Source: Halovenus sp.
GTDB taxonomy: Archaea; Halobacteriota; Halobacteria; Halobacteriales; Haloarculaceae
Reading direction: 5' to 3'
DNA length: 5,306 nt
NCBI GenBank assembly: GCA_028274925.1
Contig: JAQCNR010000404.1
Coordinates: forward strand, 1-5,306
Position 1 is the stretch's first letter. Each line of letters opens with the position of its first letter. A model generated the notes under the pieces. It did no database searches. It was not told the DNA's origin and worked only from the letters and a program-made list of their open reading frames with translations. The translations under genes were made by a program, and so were the position numbers. Shown here piece after piece: positions 1-4,997 of the stretch.

Positions 1-239
1 AGAGTCACCGAGTGATATTCTCTGTACAAAGTCGGCAGCTTGGGATTGTTTTCCGAGTCAGACTGTTAGCGGCTGAACTACAAATTTCTACGTGTTAGAG
101 TCAGTAGAGAGTTCTCATTCAGGAGGATTTCCTTCGTTGTATTACCAGACAACATTCGCGGTTGGTTTCTAATCCGTATTAATAGACCAACGCTCGTCAG
201 TCACTTCCGCCGCGGTGAGAAGGACCGACGCCCGCCGGC
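1..239. other. Non-coding stretch downstream of the toxin gene
   Basis: No credible gene is seen here on either strand. The left end carries one copy of the diverged direct repeat described separately (5-61). The remainder is of lower GC than the genes to the right and has no haloarchaeal-style acidic reading frame. It follows the stop codon of the minus-strand toxin gene; I see no convincing hairpin plus T-tract to serve as its terminator. Confidence 0.5.
5..61. repeat. Left copy of a diverged direct repeat flanking the toxin-antitoxin module
   Basis: Aligned without gaps to 856-912, 43 of 57 positions are identical (counted by hand). The best-conserved blocks are TCACCG-GTGATATT at the start, GGGATTGTTT in the middle and GTCAG at the end. 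Both copies contain TCAC-N3-GTGA, a small dyad. The copies lie 851 bases apart and bracket the toxin-antitoxin genes. The left copy begins only four bases inside the window, so its true left border cannot be seen. Confidence 0.6.
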
Positions 240-533
240 TCAGAACCCGTAGCGTTTGTGGGCGTCATCTATTGGCAGAATTTCGAGGACACGGACCTCG
301 CTTTCGTCCTCGATGACGGTATAAATCGCTGTATACGAGCGAGAGATGTGCAAGCGGAACCGGTCTCGACGGCCGTCAATTGGGAGTTTCTCTTTGTCAC
401 CCTGCCCTCGACCGGGATACGGATTCTCTGCCAGATAGCCGAGTTTTTCCTTGCAGATTCGTGTGGTCTTTTCATCGGCAGCTGCAAGAAAATTTCGCGC
501 GTCGTGGCCGAGCAGGACTTCGTAGTCAGACAT
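240..533 (-). CDS. RelE/ParE-family toxin of a type II toxin-antitoxin system
   Basis: The product is 97 residues, the usual size for this family. It reads as the RelE/ParE fold: an N-terminal strand (YEVLL, 4-8), two helices (about 11-37, ending in YLAENPYPG), then a basic beta-sheet with GRRDRFRLHIS (54-64) and YTAIYTVIEDESEVRVLEIL (68-87), the pattern family members show as RLRVGDYRVIY. Known RelE toxins cut mRNA on the ribosome, while ParE relatives poison gyrase; the sequence alone does not decide between them, although the Arg-rich strand and the C-terminal HKRYGF would suit RNA binding. The ATG at 533 overlaps the antitoxin stop by 8 bases, indicating translational coupling. A TTG two codons earlier (539) is a less likely start. 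The antitoxin partner lies immediately upstream, which strongly supports the call. Confidence 0.85.
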   Translation of the reverse strand: MSDYEVLLGHDARNFLAAADEKTTRICKEKLGYLAENPYPGRGQGDKEKLPIDGRRDRFRLHISRSYTAIYTVIEDESEVRVLEILPIDDAHKRYGF

Positions 534-720
534 CGTCAAGCGCCGTCAGCTCATCACCGTCTTTCTCTTCGAGCTCCTGAAACCGCTGTTCCAGTTCCTG
601 GCGGCGGTGTTGTTGTGCAAGCTCTTGCAGAAGTTCATCATAGGTCTGTCCCGGCTCTTTCAGATCGTGGAGTTCTTTCCGAGTCTCTTCAGTGACTGGG
701 ATGCGTTTGTCTGCCGACAT
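526..720 (-). CDS. Antitoxin, small ribbon-helix-helix-like protein (DUF7557-like)
   Basis: This 64-residue acidic protein begins MSADKRIPVTEETRKEL. Residues 5-10 (KRIPVT) look like the DNA-binding beta strand, 11-23 and 26-38 like the two helices of a ribbon-helix-helix domain, with GQTYDELL (25-32) matching the turn and helix seen in haloarchaeal antitoxins of this kind. The tail from about 39 is Glu/Gln-rich (EQRFQELEEKDGDEL) and is probably the toxin-binding helix. Antitoxins of this class neutralise the toxin and usually repress their own promoter. The ATG at 720 is chosen because the open frame further upstream (to 816) has no family resemblance and is Cys/Thr/Arg-rich. The stop overlaps the toxin ATG (526-533). 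Assignment to DUF7557 is from memory of the family pattern; the antitoxin role is firm from context. Confidence 0.8.
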   Translation of the reverse strand: MSADKRIPVTEETRKELHDLKEPGQTYDELLQELAQQHRRQELEQRFQELEEKDGDELTALDDV

Positions 721-740
721 AGCTCTGTCAGTACGTATCG

Positions 741-756
741 GTCTTACAGTCTTAAC
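741..756. promoter_or_regulatory. Tandem 8-base repeat, candidate antitoxin operator
   Basis: GTCTTACA is followed directly by GTCTTAAC, so GTCTTA occurs twice with 8-base spacing. It lies 21-36 bases upstream of the antitoxin ATG and touches the likely TATA element. Ribbon-helix-helix dimers commonly bind short repeats of this spacing in pairs, so autorepression of the module is a reasonable inference; binding is not shown by the sequence. Confidence 0.4.
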
Positions 757-760
757 AATT
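751..760 (-). promoter_or_regulatory. Possible TATA-like element for the toxin-antitoxin operon
   Basis: On the minus strand the sequence reads AATTGTTAAG, an AT-rich block 31-40 bases upstream of the antitoxin ATG at 720. A start of transcription about 25 bases downstream would leave a leader of only a few bases. The match to the haloarchaeal consensus is weak, and no Shine-Dalgarno sequence is seen before the ATG. Confidence 0.3.
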
Positions 761-788
761 TTGCCGGAGAGCAAGGTGCATAGTGCTG

Positions 789-836
789 AAAAAGTGGTTC
801 TACACGCGACTCCCACGGTTGCGCGTCGAGAACCAC
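789..836 (-). terminator. Hairpin followed by T-tract upstream of the toxin-antitoxin operon
   Basis: GTGGTTCT (794-801) pairs with AGAACCAC (829-836), and inside it ACGCG (804-808) pairs with CGCGT (822-826) across a 2x2 internal loop, leaving a 13-base loop. Read on the minus strand the outer stem is followed at once by TTTTT (793-789). This resembles an intrinsic terminator that would stop minus-strand transcription entering from the right before it reaches the toxin-antitoxin promoter. Archaeal terminators need mainly the T-tract, so the hairpin could equally be a protein-binding or mobile-element structure. Confidence 0.45.
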
Positions 837-855
837 CGAATCATAATTCTGCACA

Positions 856-912
856 TCACCGGGTGATATTCCGTGTTCAACATTGGCAATTCGGGATTGT
901 TTCGCAGGTCAG
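856..912. repeat. Right copy of the diverged direct repeat
   Basis: Partner of 5-61 in the same orientation, 43/57 identical without gaps. The core TCACCGGGTGATATT differs from the left copy at a single base. On the minus strand both copies can be read with a shared pattern D..NNP.LP.L..EYH.V, but the substitutions are spread over all three codon positions, so selection on a protein is not evident. Confidence 0.6.
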
Positions 913-1196
913 TGGTCTGGGTCTCGGCCTGTGCTGTGTGGATATTGGTTTTTCGTGCTGAAATCAGGTCTCCGGTGAGCCGAAACACTGGGTTCAAAAG
1001 ATGCGCGTAAGAGTCTGCGGATCAACACAGACGGGAACAGGGAGTGGCGAAGTGACCTGTGCGAACGGCTGACACGCTTGACGAGAACACGAAGACAGGG
1101 GCGATTGACTAAGCGTGCATCCACGCGAACCAAGATCTCGAAGTCAGAGCGTGACTCGGTCGAATGTCTGCTCTTTTTCTTTCAACCGACCACTAA

Positions 1197-1676
1197 TCAC
1201 TCCGCCAGCCACTCGCTCACCGCTACCCGCTCCTGTGCAGGCGGCGTTCCGCGAACGAGCATCCCCGGTCCAACATCCTGCGTCACCGTCGCGCCTGCAC
1301 CGACAACCGAGCCCTCGCCAATCTCGACACCCGGAGCGACGGTGACACCCGCACCGAGAAAAGCACCATCGTGGAGAATAATTCGCTCGAAGACATCGTC
1401 TCCGAAGACCATTCCGCCGGGAGTTAGTTCGTGCGTGACGCCGACGACACTGCAGTTCGGTCCAATCTGGACGTTGGGGCCAATCGCTGCGTTCTCGATG
1501 TAGGTGCCGGCGTTGACGTCCGCCGGGCCGTCGATGTGGCTCTTCTTGACTGACGCGTGCTCGTAGATTTTGCAGTCGTCGCCAACCGTACTGTCGTGAA
1601 TCGTGACGAACTCACGAACCTCGCTGTCGCCGATGGTCGAGTCGACAAGGCGTGCCGACTCGTCGATGTTGGGCAT
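1197..1676 (-). CDS. Left-handed beta-helix (hexapeptide repeat) acyltransferase
   Basis: The product is 159 residues and almost wholly made of hexapeptide repeats with the [LIV]-G-x4 rhythm: VDSTIGD, VTIHDSTVGDD, AAIGPNVQIGPNCSVVG and, near the end, GAFLGAGVTVAPGVEIGEG. Such proteins form trimers of beta-helices and transfer acetyl or other acyl groups from CoA or a carrier to sugars or amino groups; WbbJ-type sugar acetyltransferases are typical. A loop at about 79-92 (VTHELTPGGMVF) carries His82, a candidate catalytic residue, and the C-terminal GMLVRGTPPA (138-147) matches the usual end of the helix in nucleotide-sugar acyltransferases. The substrate is unknown. The ATG at 1676 is preferred over the one at 1703 because TTTTAT lies 26-31 bases upstream and the extra residues (MPLRRGCRR) are atypical. 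It follows the DUF7978-like gene by 39 bases and may also be read from it. Confidence 0.85.
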   Translation of the reverse strand: MPNIDESARLVDSTIGDSEVREFVTIHDSTVGDDCKIYEHASVKKSHIDGPADVNAGTYIENAAIGPNVQIGPNCSVVGVTHELTPGGMVFGDDVFERIILHDGAFLGAGVTVAPGVEIGEGSVVGAGATVTQDVGPGMLVRGTPPAQERVAVSEWLAE

Positions 1677-1701
1677 GCGCCGACAGCCACGGCGAAGCGG
1701 C

Positions 1702-1707
1702 ATAAAA
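1702..1707 (-). promoter_or_regulatory. TATA-like box for the acyltransferase gene
   Basis: TTTTAT on the minus strand, 26-31 bases before the ATG at 1676, the spacing of a leaderless haloarchaeal promoter. It lies in the 39-base gap after the upstream gene, so the acyltransferase could have its own transcript. Confidence 0.4.
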
Positions 1708-1715
1708 TCAGCTGT

Positions 1716-2423
1716 CTATGCGTCGGCCGACTCGCCCTGCTGTGCACCGAGATAGAGACCGACAATCCCGAACAGTGTCGAGACGAGCGCCATCACGAGG
1801 ACCCCACCAATGCTGGGACTTGCACTGACCGTAATCTCGATACCGTCCTGTTCGGCGGTTGCTGCTGCGCGAAAGAAAAACGCGCCAAACAGGCTCAGGG
1901 GCACGTACGTCGTCGGGACACCCAGCCCGATTCGGACGAGGCTACGGCTCACTTCGAGGTCGGCCGCTCGCGCGAGCGCGTACCCGCTCACAGTGAGAAG
2001 AAGCACAGGGACAAGCTGATAGACGACGCTGGGGACCTGTGTCGAGGCAGTCGTGAGGATGTTGAACGCCTCGGGAGCACTCTGGGTCTGCGCACCGCCC
2101 TGTCCCGCCTGCCCGGAGACCTGTGGTACCGCCACCGTGTCGACGAAGTGGGCGTTGTAGAATATCCAGCCGACGAATTCGGTTGTCGTCGGCTCCGGCT
2201 GTGGAAAGCCAGCCAGTTGTGCTTGCTGGAAGATGCCTGTCTGTGCAATGACGCTTTCAGTCGTCGCCGCCGGGTCCAGTCCGCTGTCGAGGGCAACGAG
2301 CAGATAGGTCAGTCCAAACCCGAGTACGTAACTCCCGGCACCGACGGCCATGGCACCGATGACGGGTGCCTCAGCGACGTAGGCTCGCAGCCTCGCACCG
2401 ACCCTCTCAGTCTGTTCCGCCAT
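1716..2423 (-). CDS. Haloarchaeal multi-pass membrane protein (DUF7978-like)
   Basis: A 235-residue membrane protein of unknown function. After a short N-terminal stretch, hydrophobic segments lie at about 20-44, 131-152, 164-188 and 204-227; a fifth, weaker one around 82-100 contains GWIFYNAHFV (85-94), an aromatic motif I associate with the haloarchaeal DUF7978 family. Between it and the next helix is a Gly/Gln/Ser-rich loop (about 101-120: SGQAGQGGAQTQSAP). No catalytic motif is recognisable, so a structural, transport or sensory role cannot be separated. The ATG at 2423 is the first good start, and CTTATG 26-31 bases upstream could be its TATA box. The gene is divergent from the prenyltransferase and followed by the acyltransferase, which may be co-transcribed. 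The family assignment is from memory; the membrane topology is seen directly. Confidence 0.75.
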   Translation of the reverse strand: MAEQTERVGARLRAYVAEAPVIGAMAVGAGSYVLGFGLTYLLVALDSGLDPAATTESVIAQTGIFQQAQLAGFPQPEPTTTEFVGWIFYNAHFVDTVAVPQVSGQAGQGGAQTQSAPEAFNILTTASTQVPSVVYQLVPVLLLTVSGYALARAADLEVSRSLVRIGLGVPTTYVPLSLFGAFFFRAAATAEQDGIEITVSASPSIGGVLVMALVSTLFGIVGLYLGAQQGESADA

Positions 2424-2448
2424 ACCTGTTCATTCACTGGATAAGCAA

Positions 2449-2454
2449 CATAAG
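2449..2454 (-). promoter_or_regulatory. Possible TATA-like box for the DUF7978-like gene
   Basis: CTTATG on the minus strand, 26-31 bases upstream of the ATG at 2423. Position fits a leaderless transcript, sequence match is only moderate. Confidence 0.3.
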
Positions 2455-2556
2455 GCCACTGTATCGACTCGCCGTCGTAATGTTGATTCGGCCGCCGGTC
2501 GAACATCCAACTGGCTTGTCACAGAGAACCACCCCGCCGGCGTGGCTGGTCGCACG

Positions 2557-3411
2557 ATGAGCACCGAGCGCGTCGGGCTGGTGTCGACAATCACCTCGGT
2601 GCTGCTGTTGCTCGTCCACTCGAACCTGCTTATTTCGCTGTCGGCGACTGCTGTCGCGGTGAGCACTATCGTTCTTGCCGACCTCTCGCTCGAGCCTGTG
2701 CCGTTGTTCATTGTCTTCGCCGCGACGCTGTTCGTCTACTCGTTCAATCGACTCACCGACCTCGCAGAGGACGCACAGAATGTTCCTGACCGAGCGGCGT
2801 TCGTCGAGCGGTACGGCAAGGTATTGCTCGCAATCGGCGGCGTGCTGTATCTGCTCGCGACCGCGATTGCGTTCGTGACCGGGATTCCCGCTGTGCCTGC
2901 GATGGTCGCTCCGCTAGCCGTCGCGGTGCTGTACTCAGTCGTTGGCGTGAAACGAATCCTGCTGGTCAAGAATCTCCTCGTCGGTCTGTCGTGGGGGGCG
3001 ATTCCGCTCGGCGTCGGCGTCTACTACGGACACCTGTTCACGCTCGATATCCTGTTTACCTTCGCGTTCATCACTGCCGCGTTGACCATCGCGGCTGTCG
3101 TTTTCGACATCAAAGATATCGAGGGTGACAGTGCGGAGGGAATTGCGACAGTCCCGCTGGTCGTCGGCGTCGAGCGGACGAAACGGTTGGCGGCGGCCGG
3201 GAGCGTCGCTCTCGGAGTGATTGTGGCCACGCTCGTCGCTGTTGGCACGCTCCACCGACAGTATCTCCTGTTGGTGCCGTTCGTGGGATATATGACTGCC
3301 TACAGCCTGCTCGCTCGTGTCGACCGGACGCCGCTATTCTACGGGTTCGTCATCGACAGTGAGCATCTCTATCTCGCCGTTGCGCTCTACTGTACCGACG
3401 GACTGGTCTGA
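2557..3411 (+). CDS. UbiA-family membrane prenyltransferase
   Basis: A 284-residue, strongly hydrophobic protein with eight or nine predicted membrane segments, the usual UbiA size. The first Asp-rich motif is NRLTDLAED (64-72), matching N-x-x-x-D-x-x-x-D, and the second is DIKDIEGD (184-191), matching D-x-x-D-x-x-x-D, followed by GIATVPLVVG; these bind magnesium and the prenyl diphosphate. VKNLLVGLSWG (137-147) is the conserved segment between them. UbiA enzymes move a prenyl chain onto an acceptor: in haloarchaea this includes archaeol-lipid, menaquinone and C50 carotenoid synthesis. Arg65 stands where many members have Asp, and no carotenoid, quinone or lipid gene is nearby, so the acceptor is open. 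The ATG at 2557 is chosen over an in-frame GTG at 2542. No clear TATA box or Shine-Dalgarno sequence is seen. The protease gene begins 49 bases after the stop. Confidence 0.88.
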   Translation: MSTERVGLVSTITSVLLLLVHSNLLISLSATAVAVSTIVLADLSLEPVPLFIVFAATLFVYSFNRLTDLAEDAQNVPDRAAFVERYGKVLLAIGGVLYLLATAIAFVTGIPAVPAMVAPLAVAVLYSVVGVKRILLVKNLLVGLSWGAIPLGVGVYYGHLFTLDILFTFAFITAALTIAAVVFDIKDIEGDSAEGIATVPLVVGVERTKRLAAAGSVALGVIVATLVAVGTLHRQYLLLVPFVGYMTAYSLLARVDRTPLFYGFVIDSEHLYLAVALYCTDGLV

Positions 3412-3429
3412 GTCGACTACGACGGGGGG

Positions 3430-3435
3430 TTTTAC
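3430..3435 (+). promoter_or_regulatory. TATA-like box for the PrsW protease gene
   Basis: TTTTAC lies 26-31 bases upstream of the ATG at 3461, right for a leaderless transcript starting at that codon and less suited to the GTG at 3455. The T-run just after GGGGGG may also help end the upstream prenyltransferase transcript. Confidence 0.45.
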
Positions 3436-3460
3436 ACTCCGGGACTCGTAGCACGTGTCG

Positions 3461-4624
3461 ATGACACCGCCGGGTGACGACGAGCACGACGAGGCGAACT
3501 CACGTCAACAAGCCCCGCACGGCGACTCGTCCGACACGTCTCAGCGGGCCGCGGAGGAGTCGGCAGGACCGACCTCTACTGCCGAGGACGGCCAGCCGCG
3601 CAGTTCCGAGGGGCTAGGACCGGCCTCGGGTCTCAACGAGGGCGAGCGATTCGTTCCACAGGAGGGCCACCGTTCGGTTGGGTCGAACGAGCGACCGACT
3701 GACCCTGTGCAGGATTCGTTCACTGGCCGCGTTGACCTCTACGAAATCGCAAGCTGGGAGGCTCGCTCGCCGCTCGACCGGTTTGCTGTCCGTCTCGCGA
3801 ACGTGTTACAGACGAGCAAACGAGTCCTGTTGCTCACCATTGCACTCACACTCTTTATCGCACAGGTAGTGCTCGCCGGCGTTCTCGTCGTTCAGGCACC
3901 GATTCTCGGCGGGTTGGCGGCCGCGTCGGCAGTTCCGGCTCTCATTCTCGCGGGCTATTTCTGGTACGGCGACCCGACGACGAAAGAACCACTGCTCGGG
4001 CTGGCGGTCACCTTCCTGCTCGCCGTCGGCTTTGCGACCATCGCCGGCGTCGTCAACAGCATCGCACAGCCGTTTTTCGCTGTGTTCGGTATCGTCGGCA
4101 CCACGCTGTTCTATTTCCTGATCGTCGGGCCAATCGAGGAGACAGTGAAGTGGCTGGCTGTCCGTAGCTACGCCTTCCGGACCGACGCCTTCCAGACCGT
4201 CGTCGACGGCGTGGTTTACGGTGCGATGGCCGGGGTCGGCTTCGCTGCCATCGAGAATCTGCTATACATCCTGATGTTCTCAGTCGATTCGACGGCTGCA
4301 GGATTTGCCATCCAACAGGACAGAGCAGTCGCAATCGCCACTCAGCGGGCGTTCGTCGGGCCGGGCCACGTCATCTTCTCGGCGTGGGCAGGCTTCTATC
4401 TCGGACTGGCAAAATTCAACCACGGCAAACGCGGGCCGATTGTAGTCAAGGGGCTGCTCATCGCGGCGTTCATCCACGCGCTGTACAACACTCTCGTGAC
4501 GAACCTGTCGCTCACGCTGGTCACATTTCTCGCCTTCCTGGTCGTCTATCACGGCTTCTGGTTCACGATGCTGTACCGCAAACTCCGCTCGTACCGCGCG
4601 CTGTACCAACAGCGTGGTGTGTGA
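3461..4624 (+). CDS. prsW: PrsW-family intramembrane metalloprotease
   Basis: A 387-residue protein. Residues 1 to about 95 are hydrophilic, Asp/Glu/Ser-rich and probably disordered in the cytoplasm. From about 120 there are seven or eight membrane helices containing the full set of family motifs: GPIEETVK with Glu226, Glu227 and Lys230; GFAAIEN with Glu265 and Asn266; GPGHVIFSAWAGFYLG with His303; and HALYN with His339 and Asn343. The paired Glu and the His residues are the presumed zinc ligands and catalytic groups of PrsW, which in Bacillus makes the first cut in the anti-sigma factor RsiW. Archaea have no such sigma factors, so the substrate here is unknown. The ATG at 3461 is chosen because TTTTAC sits 26-31 bases upstream; a GTG at 3455 would add two residues. 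It may be partly co-transcribed with the prenyltransferase 49 bases upstream. Confidence 0.88.
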   Translation: MTPPGDDEHDEANSRQQAPHGDSSDTSQRAAEESAGPTSTAEDGQPRSSEGLGPASGLNEGERFVPQEGHRSVGSNERPTDPVQDSFTGRVDLYEIASWEARSPLDRFAVRLANVLQTSKRVLLLTIALTLFIAQVVLAGVLVVQAPILGGLAAASAVPALILAGYFWYGDPTTKEPLLGLAVTFLLAVGFATIAGVVNSIAQPFFAVFGIVGTTLFYFLIVGPIEETVKWLAVRSYAFRTDAFQTVVDGVVYGAMAGVGFAAIENLLYILMFSVDSTAAGFAIQQDRAVAIATQRAFVGPGHVIFSAWAGFYLGLAKFNHGKRGPIVVKGLLIAAFIHALYNTLVTNLSLTLVTFLAFLVVYHGFWFTMLYRKLRSYRALYQQRGV

Positions 4625-4631
4625 GCAATCC

Positions 4632-4650
4632 TGCCGCTCTGATAGCGGTA
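4632..4650 (+). terminator. Short hairpin after the protease gene
   Basis: CCGCT (4634-4638) pairs with AGCGG (4644-4648) over a five-base loop, extended by a G-T and a T-A pair. It starts 8 bases after the protease stop and is followed by the pyrimidine-rich CTTCTCT rather than a clean T-tract. A plausible but weak terminator or 3'-end stabiliser; a T6 tract at 4815-4820 is an alternative end point. Confidence 0.35.
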
Positions 4651-4779
4651 CTTCTCTGATATCGGACACGGTTCGTGCTGGCAACTGCTGGCTCTCCTGT
4701 TGTTGTCTCTATACTCATCAACCCGGATACTGTAACAACAGAAGAAAACTACTATAGAGTTTACTACTCTCTCCAGATA

Positions 4780-4789
4780 TCAATATTGA
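4780..4789. promoter_or_regulatory. Perfect palindrome TCAATATTGA
   Basis: A 10-base perfect inverted repeat in the AT-rich region. Short AT palindromes arise easily by chance in such sequence, so an operator role is only a possibility. Confidence 0.2.
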
Positions 4790-4903
4790 AAACACGCGGG
4801 ACAGTTCAAATTGCTTTTTTGTAAATATTAAATCTTAAACCTATATTTTCACACAAAAAATCTATATTTACCATTATATCACTATGATTATTGTATTCAT
4901 ATC

Positions 4904-4913
4904 TTGCCGGCAA
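4904..4913. promoter_or_regulatory. Perfect palindrome TTGCCGGCAA, candidate operator
   Basis: A 10-base perfect inverted repeat with a GC core, standing out in surrounding AT-rich DNA, about 42 bases upstream of the TATA box of the exported-protein gene. The position suits an activator or repressor site. Confidence 0.35.
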
Positions 4914-4954
4914 ATGAGTCAGAAAAACAAATTTGGAGTTTCAAATGATGTAGA

Positions 4955-4962
4955 TTTAAATA
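4955..4962 (+). promoter_or_regulatory. TATA box of the exported-protein gene
   Basis: TTTAAATA matches the haloarchaeal TATA consensus well. Its centre is about 25 bases before the ATG at 4983 and 40 before the ATG at 4998, so transcription should begin near 4983-4985, giving either a leaderless message or a leader of about 13 bases. Confidence 0.5.
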
Positions 4963-4997
4963 GGATTAGGATATTGTCTTGAATGTGGGGTAGACAC

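Larger units (their letters stand above)
721..1196. other. 476-base intergenic region without a convincing gene
   Basis: The region holds the toxin-antitoxin promoter area, the 789-836 hairpin with T-tract, and the right copy of the diverged direct repeat (856-912). A 65-codon frame on the minus strand (800-997) runs through the repeat and ends in the hairpin, but its product is basic and unlike haloarchaeal proteins. From about 913 to 1196 I see only short frames with Arg/Ser-rich products and two minor hairpins (1113-1126 and 1142-1156) without T-tracts. It could be decayed mobile-element sequence; no transposase motif is readable. Confidence 0.5.
4625..4982. other. AT-rich intergenic region
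   Basis: No gene is seen. Composition drops sharply after about 4730: in 4801-4860 only 12 of 60 bases are G or C, against GC-rich genes on both sides. It contains the hairpin at 4632-4650, a T6 tract (4815-4820), two copies of CTATATTT 21 bases apart (4841 and 4862), perfect 10-base palindromes at 4780-4789 and 4904-4913, and the TATA box at 4955-4962. It most likely is a long regulatory region for the exported-protein gene that follows. Confidence 0.55.

Noticed and set aside
258..695. 145-codon plus-strand frame over the toxin-antitoxin genes
   Set aside because: Antisense to two well-supported overlapping genes, and its translation shows no family pattern.
800..997. 65-codon minus-strand frame as a real gene
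   Set aside because: The product is basic with no recognisable domain, unlike the acidic neighbours. It runs through the diverged repeat and ends in a hairpin, and codon-position differences between the repeat copies show no protein selection. Kept only as a finding.
1113..1126. GCGTG-CATC-CACGC hairpin as a terminator
   Set aside because: A perfect but short stem with no T-tract on either strand and no gene end close by.
909..1133. 74-codon minus-strand frame and the overlapping plus-strand frames up to 1503
   Set aside because: Arg/Ser-rich products without motifs; the plus-strand frames run into the antisense of the acyltransferase gene.
1142..1156. AGTCA/TGACT hairpin downstream of the acyltransferase as its terminator
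   Set aside because: Only five pairs and no T-tract on the minus strand; the nearby T-rich run is on the plus strand and so points the wrong way.
721..1196. Remnant insertion sequence or tRNA gene
   Set aside because: No transposase motif, paired terminal inverted repeats or cloverleaf could be found by eye; the GGTTCAA at 991-997 lacks the rest of a tRNA.
1557..2444. 295-codon plus-strand frame
   Set aside because: It is antisense to the acyltransferase and the DUF7978-like gene and crosses the gap between them. The product is Arg/Cys-rich with no domain, typical of a shadow in GC-rich DNA.
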